A stretch of 32,556 nucleotides of DNA. Source: JAIEPT01 sp038217425. GTDB taxonomy: Bacteria > Planctomycetota > Planctomycetia > Gemmatales > Gemmataceae. The notes below the pieces were generated by a model that worked only from the letters and a program-made list of their open reading frames with translations, made no database searches and was not told where the DNA came from. A program made the translations under genes and the position numbers. Below, one piece after another: positions 1 through 7,152 of this stretch. How positions within the stretch are numbered: position 1 is the stretch's first letter; each line of letters begins with the position of its first letter. The stretch covers positions 1-32,556 of the forward strand of contig JBBQPM010000065.1 in NCBI GenBank assembly GCA_038217425.1, written 5' to 3'.

Positions 1-245
1 CCGAGAATCCGAAGGTCGAACTCTGCTATCTCGACGACGGCCACGATCAAGTCCGCATCACCGGCGTCGCGGAGGTCGTGACCGATCGGCCTCTGCTCGA
101 AGAGATCTGGAACGCGAACCCGCTTTTGCGGCAGTACCTCGGCTCGCTCGAAAATCCGCTGCTGATCGTTTACCGCATTCGGCCGACGCAGGTCCGCTTC
201 ATGAAGGAATGGGCGCTCGAGTATCACGACGTTCCGCTGACGTGA
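1..245 (+). CDS. pyridoxamine 5'-phosphate oxidase-like flavin-binding protein, 3' end only
   Basis: Only the last 81 codons are present; the reading frame runs in from the left edge and stops at TGA 243-245. The visible part reads ENPKVELCYLDD near its start, then a stretch ending in YRIRPTQVRFMKEW close to the C-terminus. This is the pattern of the split-barrel FMN-binding general-stress/pyridoxamine-oxidase-like family, in which a beta strand with a conserved Trp closes the barrel. Such proteins bind a flavin or F420 cofactor and act in the cytoplasm, usually with unknown substrate. The N-terminal half is outside the window, so the exact subfamily cannot be set. Confidence 0.6.
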   Translation, partial: ENPKVELCYLDDGHDQVRITGVAEVVTDRPLLEEIWNANPLLRQYLGSLENPLLIVYRIRPTQVRFMKEWALEYHDVPLT

Positions 246-272
246 CCGGAATCCTCCGCTCGATTTAGAGAC

Positions 273-301
273 TTGACAGACCCCCGGCGCTCGATTATCT
301 T
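273..301 (+). promoter_or_regulatory. sigma70-type promoter for the DUF1501 operon
   Basis: A perfect -35 box TTGACA (273-278) is separated by exactly 17 bases from TATCTT (296-301), a 4/6 match to the -10 box. Transcription would start near 308, about 55 bases before the ATG at 363. A GAAAGG ribosome-binding-like stretch lies near 349-354. This is read from sequence only. Confidence 0.6.
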
Positions 302-362
302 TACATTGAAAGAATCCCGCCTCCCTCCACGCCCGCCCGCCCCATTTTGAAAGGCCCGTCTC

Positions 363-1706
363 ATGTTGCAAATTCAGGGACCAGCCAGTAAGTTCTGCGA
401 CGGCATGTCGCGCCGCGGCTTCTTCCAGGTCGGCGCGTGCGCTCTCGGCGCCGCCAGCTTCTCGCTCGCCGATCTTTATCGCGCCGAAGCGCAGTCGGCG
501 CAACCGACCCGCCAACGCTCGCTCATCAATATCTTTCTCGCCGGCGGGCCGCCGCACCAGGATATGTGGGATCTCAAGCCCGACGCGCCGTCGGAAATTC
601 GCGGCGAGTTCAATCCGATTCACACCAACGTCGCCGGCATCCAGATCGGCGAAGTTTTCACGCGCATGGCCCAGCGCATGGACAAGTGCGCCATCATCCG
701 CTCCGTCGTCGGAGCCGAAGGCCGACACGACGGCTTCCAGTGCATGACCGGCTTCCCGACCTCGTCGCTGGCGCCGCTCGGCGGACGCCCCAGTTTCGGC
801 GCCGTCGTCTCCAAAATTCAGGGCGCCGTCGATCCGTCGGTGCCGCCGTTCGTCGGCCTGACCGCGCCGACCCAGCACAAACCGTGGTCGGACGTCGGCG
901 GTTTCGGTTTCCTCGGACCCAGCTACGCCCCCTTCCGACCGGACGGTCCCGGCCTCGCCAACCTTCGCCTCAATGGACTCAGCACCACCGAACTGGGTAA
1001 TCGTCGCCGCCTGATGGATTCGTTCGACACGTATCGCCGCGACGTCGACGCCTCGGGCATCGGCCAGGGGCTCGATGCCGCCCAGCAACGGGCTCTCGGC
1101 GTCTTGACGTCGAGTCGGCTGCTCGACGCGCTCGATCTATCCCGCGAAACCAACCGCGTCCGCGAACGCTACGGCGACGGCCGCCCCTACCAGTACCAGT
1201 ACGACGGCGCCCCGACCGTCAACGATCAGCTGCTGCTGGCTCGCCGACTCATCGAGGCCGGCGTGCGCGTCGTCTCGCTGAGTTACGGCCGCTGGGACAG
1301 CCACGGCAAGAACTTCGATCTGGTGCGTGATCACGGGTCCAAACTTGACCAGTGCCTCAGCGCCCTCATCGACGATCTCGAAACGCGCGGCATGCTCGAC
1401 GACGTGACCATTGCGGTGTGGGGCGAGTTCGGCCGCACGCCAAGGATCAACGCCAATGCGGGCCGCGACCATTGGCCTCAGGTCGCCGCAGCGCTGCTCG
1501 CGGGGGGCGGCATGAAGACGGGCAAAGTCATCGGCGCCACCAACCGCCTGGGCGAGTACGCCGCCAATCGTCCCGTGCATTTCAGCGAAATCGCCGCCAC
1601 GATCTACCACAACCTCGGCATCAACCCGCAGTCGGCCACGGTTTCGGATCCCTCCGGACGTCCGCAGCACGTTACCGACGGCGCGGTCATGCACGAACTG
1701 GTTTGA
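363..1706 (+). CDS. DUF1501 domain-containing exported protein
   Basis: 447 aa. The N-terminus carries a twin-arginine-like signal (SRRGFFQVGACALG, residues 16-29, then a hydrophobic stretch ending AEAQ near residue 44), so export as a folded protein by Tat is likely. The body matches the DUF1501 family of the alkaline-phosphatase-like fold. Seen motifs are AGGPPHQDMWDLKP (60-73), SYGRWDSHG in the centre, GEFGRTP (354-360) and GRDHWP (367-372), the last two being the hallmark of the family. The biochemical role is not established. In Planctomycetes DUF1501 genes almost always neighbour DUF1549/DUF1553 cytochrome genes, as here, and a shared periplasmic function is inferred. An alternative start at residue 15 (Met before SRRGFF) would still retain the Tat signal. 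Confidence 0.9.
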   Translation: MLQIQGPASKFCDGMSRRGFFQVGACALGAASFSLADLYRAEAQSAQPTRQRSLINIFLAGGPPHQDMWDLKPDAPSEIRGEFNPIHTNVAGIQIGEVFTRMAQRMDKCAIIRSVVGAEGRHDGFQCMTGFPTSSLAPLGGRPSFGAVVSKIQGAVDPSVPPFVGLTAPTQHKPWSDVGGFGFLGPSYAPFRPDGPGLANLRLNGLSTTELGNRRRLMDSFDTYRRDVDASGIGQGLDAAQQRALGVLTSSRLLDALDLSRETNRVRERYGDGRPYQYQYDGAPTVNDQLLLARRLIEAGVRVVSLSYGRWDSHGKNFDLVRDHGSKLDQCLSALIDDLETRGMLDDVTIAVWGEFGRTPRINANAGRDHWPQVAAALLAGGGMKTGKVIGATNRLGEYAANRPVHFSEIAATIYHNLGINPQSATVSDPSGRPQHVTDGAVMHELV

Positions 1707-1714
1707 CCTCTTCG

Positions 1715-1768
1715 TTTAGCGCTCGCGGCGTTGCATCCGCTGCGCGCCGCCTCGTCGCGAGCGCTAAA
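1715..1768. repeat. inverted repeat with 13-bp perfect arms between two co-directional genes
   Basis: TTTAGCGCTCGCG at 1715-1727 is exactly complementary to CGCGAGCGCTAAA at 1756-1768, with a 28-base spacer. It fills almost the whole gap between the DUF1501 stop and the DUF1549 start, and its right arm runs into an in-frame ATG at 1768. There is no T-run, so it is not a typical Rho-independent terminator. It may be an attenuating or mRNA-stabilising hairpin, or a dispersed REP/REPIN-like element. Confidence 0.75.
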
Positions 1769-1791
1769 TGAATCCTTATCTCCCTCCACCT

Positions 1792-4191
1792 ATGCGAAAC
1801 TCCCTTGCACTCCTCGGCTTCGCGCTCCTCGTCCCCGGCGTTGGCGCGCAGGACTTCACCGTCGATCCGCCGCAAGTTCGGCTCGTCGGCGCTACCGCGC
1901 GCTACACGTTGCTCGTCGACGGCAAGGCAGATGGACAAATCGTCGACTGGACGCGCCAGGCCAAGTTCCGCGCCGAGCATCCCGATGTCGTCCAGGTGAA
2001 CGAACAGGGTCAGCTCCTGCCGAAAAAGAACGGCGCCACGCAGGTGATCGTCGAAGTGCAGGGGCGGATTCAGAAGGTACGCGTCACGGTCGCCGACGTC
2101 GATCGGCCGCGCGAATATCACTTTGAGAACGACGTCACGCCCATCCTCAATCGCTTTGGCTGCAACTCGTCGGGCTGCCACGCCCAGCAGGACGGGCAGA
2201 ACGGCTTCAAACTCTCCGTCTTCGGATTCGACATGGTCGCCGACTACAACGCGCTCACGCGCGAGAATCGCGGCCGACGCATCTTTCCCGCCGCCCCGGA
2301 ATTGAGCCTGCTCCTGGCCAAGCCCGCGGGCGATCGCGCGCACGGCGGCGGCGTCAAAATTCGTAAGGATTCCGCCGAGTACGAAACCCTGCGCGGCTGG
2401 ATCGCTGCCGGCGCTCCGTTCGGCGACCCGAAGACGCCCGGGGTCAAGTCTCTGCGCGTCGAGCCGGGCGAACGCATCATGGCCAGCAAGACCCAGCAAC
2501 AGCTTCGCATCATCGCCGTCTACGAGGACGGCGTCCAGAAAGACGTCACGCATCACGCTCGCTTCCAGTCCAACTCCGAAACGCTCGGTGCCGTCTCTCC
2601 CGACGGCCTGGTCAGCGTCGGCGCCATGGCGGGCGATCTCGCCGTGATGGCGCATTACATGGGGAGCGTCGCCACCTTCCGCGCCCTCATCCCGCGCAGC
2701 GAAAAGATCGCCCAGTACCCTAAAATCCCCGTACACAACTTCATCGACGAACATGTCCAGGCTCGTCTCAAGAAACTGAACCTCGTCCCCTCAGGTCTCG
2801 CCGACGATGCCGAGTACCTGCGCCGCGTCTATCTCGACGTCATCGGTACGCTGCCGACCGCGACCGAAGCCCGGCGTTTCCTGGACGACAAGAACCCTGC
2901 GAAGCGCTCCGCCCTGGTCGACGAGTTGCTCGAGCGCCCCGAGTTCGCCGACTTCTGGACCATGGAATGGGCCGACACGCTGCGCGTCGAACGGACCGTC
3001 CTCGGGCACAAGCGGGCCTACGCGATGTATCGCTGGATCCGCGACAGCTTCGCGCAGAACAAGCCGTTCGACCAGTTCGCCCGCGAGCTTCTGACGGCCG
3101 AGGGGCAACTCGGCGACACCGGGCCGGCGAACTTCTACAAGGTCGTCACCAAGCCAGGCGAGACGGCGAGTTCGCTCTCGCAGGTATTTCTCGGCATCCG
3201 CATCGCTTGCGCCGAATGCCATCATCATCCGTTCGATCGCTGGAGCCAAAGCGACTACTACGGCATGCAGGCGTTCTTCACGCAGCTCTCGATTCGCCCG
3301 ACCGGCCGCGGCGACGTCTTGCTGGCGCAGGGCGACCCCGTTACCAAGCATCCGCGCACCGGCGACACGGTTCATCCGCATCCGCTGGGGACGGAGATGC
3401 CCGAGTCGGCGCCGACGGGAGATCGCCGAACGGTGCTGGCCGACTGGATGACCTCGCCCAAGAATCCCTGGTTCGCCAAGAATATCGCCAATCGCGTCTG
3501 GGCCCACATGTTCGGCCGCGGCGTGATCGATCCGATCGACGACATGCGCGAGACCAATCCCCCCAGCAACCCCGAACTTCTCGACGCGCTCGCCAGGCAC
3601 GTCGCCGAGCAGAAGTTCGATCTGAAGCAGCTCATCCGCACCATCGCCGCGTCGTACACGTACCAGCAAGCGTCCAGGCCCGGGGCGACGAACCTCGAGG
3701 ATTCGCTCAACTTTTCGCGTTCCTTGTTCCGCGCTCTGCCGGCCGAGGTGTTGCTCGACATGGTCAGCCAAACGACCGGGATCGAGGAGAAGTTCGTCGG
3801 CGCCGCTCCGGGGACGCGGGCGATTCAGCTCTGGGACAGCAAGGTGCCGCACTATTTTCTGAAGCTGTTCGGCCGACCGCAGCGGCTCACCGCCTGCATC
3901 TGCGAGCGCGTGCATGAACCGACGGTGTCTCAGGTCTTGCATCTACTCAATTCTCCGGAGATTCAGAACAAGCTGAGCAACGACCTCGGCGCCGTCGCGC
4001 GGATGACCCGTCAATTCAAGGACGACGGCAAACTCGCGGAAGAGTTGTACCTGACGTTCTTCAGTCGGTTGCCCAGCGCCGCGGAATCGGCGGCGGCGGT
4101 CAAGCATCTCGCCCAAGGGCCGCGCCGTCAGGCCGCGGAGGATTTGGCCTGGAGTCTCCTCAACTCGCTCGAGTTTCGGTTTAATCATTAG
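1792..4191 (+). CDS. DUF1549/DUF1553 protein with Ig-like domains and planctomycete cytochrome c motif
   Basis: 799 aa from the ATG at 1792. An in-frame ATG at 1768 would put eight extra residues before the signal peptide and lies in the repeat arm, so the later start is preferred. Order: signal peptide (1-19, ending GVGAQ); Big_2/Ig-like domain (about 22-105); cytochrome-like segment with C-x4-C-H heme motif CNSSGCH (124-130); second Ig-like domain (about 220-300); DUF1549 (about 305-520) with a second heme-type motif CAECH (473-477); and DUF1553 (about 535-780). Proteins of this type sit in the periplasm of Planctomycetes. Electron transfer linked to polymer or sulfatide degradation is suspected but unproven. 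The gene follows the DUF1501 gene and probably shares its transcript. Confidence 0.9.
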   Translation: MRNSLALLGFALLVPGVGAQDFTVDPPQVRLVGATARYTLLVDGKADGQIVDWTRQAKFRAEHPDVVQVNEQGQLLPKKNGATQVIVEVQGRIQKVRVTVADVDRPREYHFENDVTPILNRFGCNSSGCHAQQDGQNGFKLSVFGFDMVADYNALTRENRGRRIFPAAPELSLLLAKPAGDRAHGGGVKIRKDSAEYETLRGWIAAGAPFGDPKTPGVKSLRVEPGERIMASKTQQQLRIIAVYEDGVQKDVTHHARFQSNSETLGAVSPDGLVSVGAMAGDLAVMAHYMGSVATFRALIPRSEKIAQYPKIPVHNFIDEHVQARLKKLNLVPSGLADDAEYLRRVYLDVIGTLPTATEARRFLDDKNPAKRSALVDELLERPEFADFWTMEWADTLRVERTVLGHKRAYAMYRWIRDSFAQNKPFDQFARELLTAEGQLGDTGPANFYKVVTKPGETASSLSQVFLGIRIACAECHHHPFDRWSQSDYYGMQAFFTQLSIRPTGRGDVLLAQGDPVTKHPRTGDTVHPHPLGTEMPESAPTGDRRTVLADWMTSPKNPWFAKNIANRVWAHMFGRGVIDPIDDMRETNPPSNPELLDALARHVAEQKFDLKQLIRTIAASYTYQQASRPGATNLEDSLNFSRSLFRALPAEVLLDMVSQTTGIEEKFVGAAPGTRAIQLWDSKVPHYFLKLFGRPQRLTACICERVHEPTVSQVLHLLNSPEIQNKLSNDLGAVARMTRQFKDDGKLAEELYLTFFSRLPSAAESAAAVKHLAQGPRRQAAEDLAWSLLNSLEFRFNH

Positions 4192-4350
4192 TACGTAATG
4201 GATCCTGTAGTAATCCCAGGGGTTCGGAGTACCTCACCCACTGGGCTTGCGATTCAATTCCAAACGGGGACGACCCGTCCGGACGCCCGTCCGTCTCGTC
4301 TGTAAGATAAGCCCCAATCCCGCACATCACCCTCGGAAAGGAATCGACCC

Positions 4351-6567
4351 ATGATTCGCTTCGCCCTGGCGCTCGCCTGCGTGTTGGCCAGCAGCGCCTC
4401 GCTCCTGGCTCAACCGCGACCGGTCGCCGATCTGATCGCCGATCTCAAGAAAACCGATGCCGAGAAAATCAAGGCCTTGCAAGCCCTCGAAGCGCTGGGC
4501 AAAGCCGCTCCGGAAGCGACGCCCGCGCTCATCGATCTGCTCAAGGAGACCAACGAGGAAGTTCGGCTCATGGCGACGATCGTCCTGGGCAAGTCGGGCA
4601 AGTCGGCCCTGGAACCGCTCACGAAGGCGCTGGCATCGCCCGACGCGGACGTGCGGTTTTACGCAGTCTGGGGCCTGGCGTTCCTGGGCGCCGAGGCGAA
4701 GGCGTCCGCGCCGCTGGTGCTCAAGGCGCTGGAGGACGCGTCGCCGGGCGTTCGGCGCAAGGCGGCGTATGCGCTGGGCAGAATCGATCCCGACCCGCAA
4801 CTCGCGGCCCTGCCGCTGGTGAAGGCGCTGGGCGACGACAATGCCGACGTGCAGGTCGCCGCCGCGGAGGCGCTCCCCAAACTGGGGGGCGACGCCGTCC
4901 CCGCGCTCGTCCGCGCCTTGGCCAGTGACAAAGCCACGATTCGCCTGGCCGCGATGAAGGCGCTCGGCTCGATCGGCGCCCCGGCCAAGGACGCGATCGG
5001 CGAACTCCAGCGCTACCTGCGCGATCCCGCTCTGGGAGCAGTCGCCCAGGCCGCCGACGCCCTGGCCGGCATCGGCGAACCCGCGATTTCGTTCCTGACG
5101 TCCGCCGCGACCAGCGCCGATAAATCCGTCAGCGGCGCCGCGGTCAACGCGCTCGCCAAGATCGGCGTCCCCGCGGTCCCGGCCCTCGTCGATCTGCTCG
5201 GCGCCAACCAGGTCGAAGTCCGCCGCACGGTCTGCCTTCTGCTCGGCCAGACGCAAGTGCGCGACAAGATGGTCGTCATCGGCCTGGGTTACGCCACCAA
5301 GGATGTAGACATGGTCGTGCGCCGCAACGCCCTCCAGATGCTCATGAACATGGGCTCGGGCGCCAAGCTGGCCGAGCCGTATGTCAGCGTCTTGCTGGTG
5401 GATAACGATCCGACCTTACGGCTCATGGCGTTTCGTGCGATGCAAGGTCTCGGCGCCGACCCCAAGCCTGGACTCAAGAAGGCCCTCGGGCATGAAGACC
5501 CGGCCGTTCGCATCAACACCGCGAGCTTGATGACGCTGCTCAACCTGGAAGTCGAATTGGCCGAGCCGATTCTACTCGCAGCCCTCAAAGACAAGAATGA
5601 GACGCTGAAACTTCAGGCCGCCGATGCGCTGTCGCAGCGGGGCTTGCAAGCCGAGGTCGTGCTCCCCATCTTCATCGCGGGCCTCAAGGGACAGCCAGCC
5701 AGCGTGCGCCGGCAGGCGGCGGACGCGATCGGTCGGTTCGGGCTCAAGGCCAGCTCGGCGGGCCCGGAGTTGATCGCCGCTCTCGAAGACGCGGACGACA
5801 CCGTGCGCGGCAGCGTGCTGGCGACGCTGAAAAAGGTGGGAGCGACGCCGAAGGTCTTGCTGCCGGCGATGCTGAAGATTCTGGAGCGGCCGGGCGATCC
5901 GATGCACGACAGCGCCGCGCAGGTCATTTACCAGGTCGGTCCCGAAGGCATCCCCGATTTCACCGCGATCCTGGGCAAGACCGAAGCGCCCGCGATTCGC
6001 CTGACGCTGGTCCGCAAGCTGGCGATGTACGGCCCGCTGGCGAAAGAAGCGGTGAGCGTTCTCGTGCCGATGCTGGAGGACAAGAATCCGATGACGCGCA
6101 TGGCGGCCGCGCGCGCCCTGGGCAACATCGGCCCCGACGCCAAGGCGGCTCTGCCCCAACTCGCCCTTGCGGAGAAAGACGCCGACCCGCTCGTTCGCAC
6201 CATTGCCAAGGCGGCGCAATCGCAGATCCGCGCCAACGTCGACGAAAAGGTCTTCCAGATCCTGGGCGTGCTGACCGCCGGCGACCCGGAGGATCCGCTC
6301 CGCAAGGGGCACAAGGCCGTCGTCCACGCCTATCCGATGAAGCAGGGCCAAAAGTACCAGATCGACATGGTCTCGACCAGCGGCCCCTGGGACAATTACT
6401 TGCGTCTGGAAAGCCCGCAAGGCGCCCAGGTCGCCGCCGACGACGACAGCGGCGGCAGCCTTAACGCCCGCATTATCTACACCGCCCCGGCGGATGGGCT
6501 CTACCGCATCATCGCTACCAATTACAGCACCCAGGTGGGGAGTTACACTCTCACGGTCAAGCGGTAG
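4351..6567 (+). CDS. secreted HEAT-repeat protein with C-terminal PPC-type domain
   Basis: 738 aa. A signal peptide (1-20, ending SLLAQ) is followed by some 15-18 HEAT/PBS-lyase-type repeats (about 22-620). These are helix pairs with the recurrent pattern D-x-D-x-x-V-R-x-x-A-x-x-A-L-x-x-I-G. The final 110 residues read as a bacterial pre-peptidase C-terminal (PPC) beta domain: KGQKYQIDM-like strand, DNYLRLES, DDDSGG, then a YTLTV end. HEAT arrays are protein-binding scaffolds and PPC domains usually help secretion or surface retention, so an extracytoplasmic scaffold is inferred. GGAAAGGA at 4335-4342 gives a good ribosome-binding site for the ATG at 4351. No catalytic motif is visible. The 159-base gap upstream holds GC-rich palindromic sequence but no promoter I can defend. 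Confidence 0.85.
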   Translation: MIRFALALACVLASSASLLAQPRPVADLIADLKKTDAEKIKALQALEALGKAAPEATPALIDLLKETNEEVRLMATIVLGKSGKSALEPLTKALASPDADVRFYAVWGLAFLGAEAKASAPLVLKALEDASPGVRRKAAYALGRIDPDPQLAALPLVKALGDDNADVQVAAAEALPKLGGDAVPALVRALASDKATIRLAAMKALGSIGAPAKDAIGELQRYLRDPALGAVAQAADALAGIGEPAISFLTSAATSADKSVSGAAVNALAKIGVPAVPALVDLLGANQVEVRRTVCLLLGQTQVRDKMVVIGLGYATKDVDMVVRRNALQMLMNMGSGAKLAEPYVSVLLVDNDPTLRLMAFRAMQGLGADPKPGLKKALGHEDPAVRINTASLMTLLNLEVELAEPILLAALKDKNETLKLQAADALSQRGLQAEVVLPIFIAGLKGQPASVRRQAADAIGRFGLKASSAGPELIAALEDADDTVRGSVLATLKKVGATPKVLLPAMLKILERPGDPMHDSAAQVIYQVGPEGIPDFTAILGKTEAPAIRLTLVRKLAMYGPLAKEAVSVLVPMLEDKNPMTRMAAARALGNIGPDAKAALPQLALAEKDADPLVRTIAKAAQSQIRANVDEKVFQILGVLTAGDPEDPLRKGHKAVVHAYPMKQGQKYQIDMVSTSGPWDNYLRLESPQGAQVAADDDSGGSLNARIIYTAPADGLYRIIATNYSTQVGSYTLTVKR

Positions 6568-6572
6568 CAGGG

Positions 6573-6770
6573 CGGCCAGACAAAGTGTCTGGCCTACCGG
6601 AATAAAGGACTCGGTAGGCCAGGCACTCTTGCCTGGCCTCTGCCGATCGCCACACGCGGCCAGACAAAGGGTCTGGCCTATCCGAAGGAAGGACTCGGTA
6701 GGCCAGGCACTCTTGCCTGGCCTCCGCCAATCGCCACACGCGGCCAGACAAAGTGTCTGGCCTACCAGCA
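6573..6770. repeat. 84-bp tandem repeat (2.35 copies) made of nested hairpins
   Basis: Units start at 6573, 6657 and 6741; the third stops after about 30 bases. The first two differ at only a handful of positions. Each unit holds two strong hairpins: GGCCAGACA-AAG-TGTCTGGCC, and GGCCAGGCA with TGCCTGGCC around a 4-base loop. GGCCTACCG and CGGTAGGCC in each unit can also pair. The array fills the space between two convergent genes and ends 7 bases from the stop codon of the Tyr-rich gene, so it can act as a bidirectional terminator. It is probably a dispersed planctomycete repeat that duplicated in place. Confidence 0.85.
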
Positions 6771-6776
6771 TTCTAC

Positions 6777-7019
6777 TTATCGATAAAACGCGTCGTAGCC
6801 GTAATACCGAAAATAGTTCGCCGCCTGGGCCGCATGGCTCGCGTTGTAGTACCCGCCGTAGTAGGCCCACGCATGCCGGGGAGAGGCTCGGTAATAGACG
6901 TAATACACCCGATGGTGCGAATGGGTCGGCCCCGCCTGGAGGACCGCGGTCTGCGTCATGGGGAGCAACAAGCTCAAGGAAGCGAGTGAAGCGAGTAGGA
7001 TCTTTCGAAGGAATCGCAT
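6777..7019 (-). CDS. small secreted tyrosine-rich protein
   Basis: 80 aa, read from the ATG at 7019-7017. The open frame extends further upstream, but the extension is Arg-rich junk, and a GAAAGG ribosome-binding stretch lies just 5' of this ATG. A clear signal peptide (MRFLRKILLASLASLSLLL, then a cut near LQAG, about residue 30) is followed by a 50-residue mature part with about 13 Tyr and several His (RVYYVYYRASPRHAWAYYGGYY). I do not recognise a named family; short Tyr/His-rich exported peptides are common in Planctomycetes and could be wall, metal-binding or cross-linked surface components. It is transcribed divergently from the cytochrome-dehydrogenase gene at 7153. Confidence 0.7.
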   Translation of the reverse strand: MRFLRKILLASLASLSLLLPMTQTAVLQAGPTHSHHRVYYVYYRASPRHAWAYYGGYYNASHAAQAANYFRYYGYDAFYR

Positions 7020-7084
7020 GGTGATACCCTTTCGTGAGTTTTGAAGGTTGACGTCGAGCACGCCGGGGGATTGACGTCTGCGCC

Positions 7085-7114
7085 TTCGACCGGCCAATTT
7101 TTTTCGCCTACAAT
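7085..7114 (+). promoter_or_regulatory. possible sigma70 promoter of the PVC dehydrogenase gene
   Basis: TTCGAC (7085-7090), an 18-base spacer containing a run of seven T, and TACAAT (7109-7114), a 5/6 -10 box. The -35 match is weak. It lies 39 bases before the ATG at 7153 in a divergent intergenic region. Confidence 0.35.
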
Positions 7115-7152
7115 ATCTGCAATCCTTTCCCGCCACCCGAGGCCCGAATTTC

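Noticed and set aside
2791..3942. 383-codon minus-strand frame over the DUF1549/DUF1553 gene
   Set aside because: Shadow of a well-supported gene; composition is Arg/Gly/Val-rich without motifs.
6573..6770. Possible CRISPR array
   Set aside because: The units are contiguous 84-bp tandem repeats without unique spacers and without cas genes.
5572..6870. 432-codon minus-strand frame over the HEAT gene and the 84-bp repeat
   Set aside because: Antisense to a protein with clear repeats, and its N-terminal part is only a translation of the palindromic repeat.
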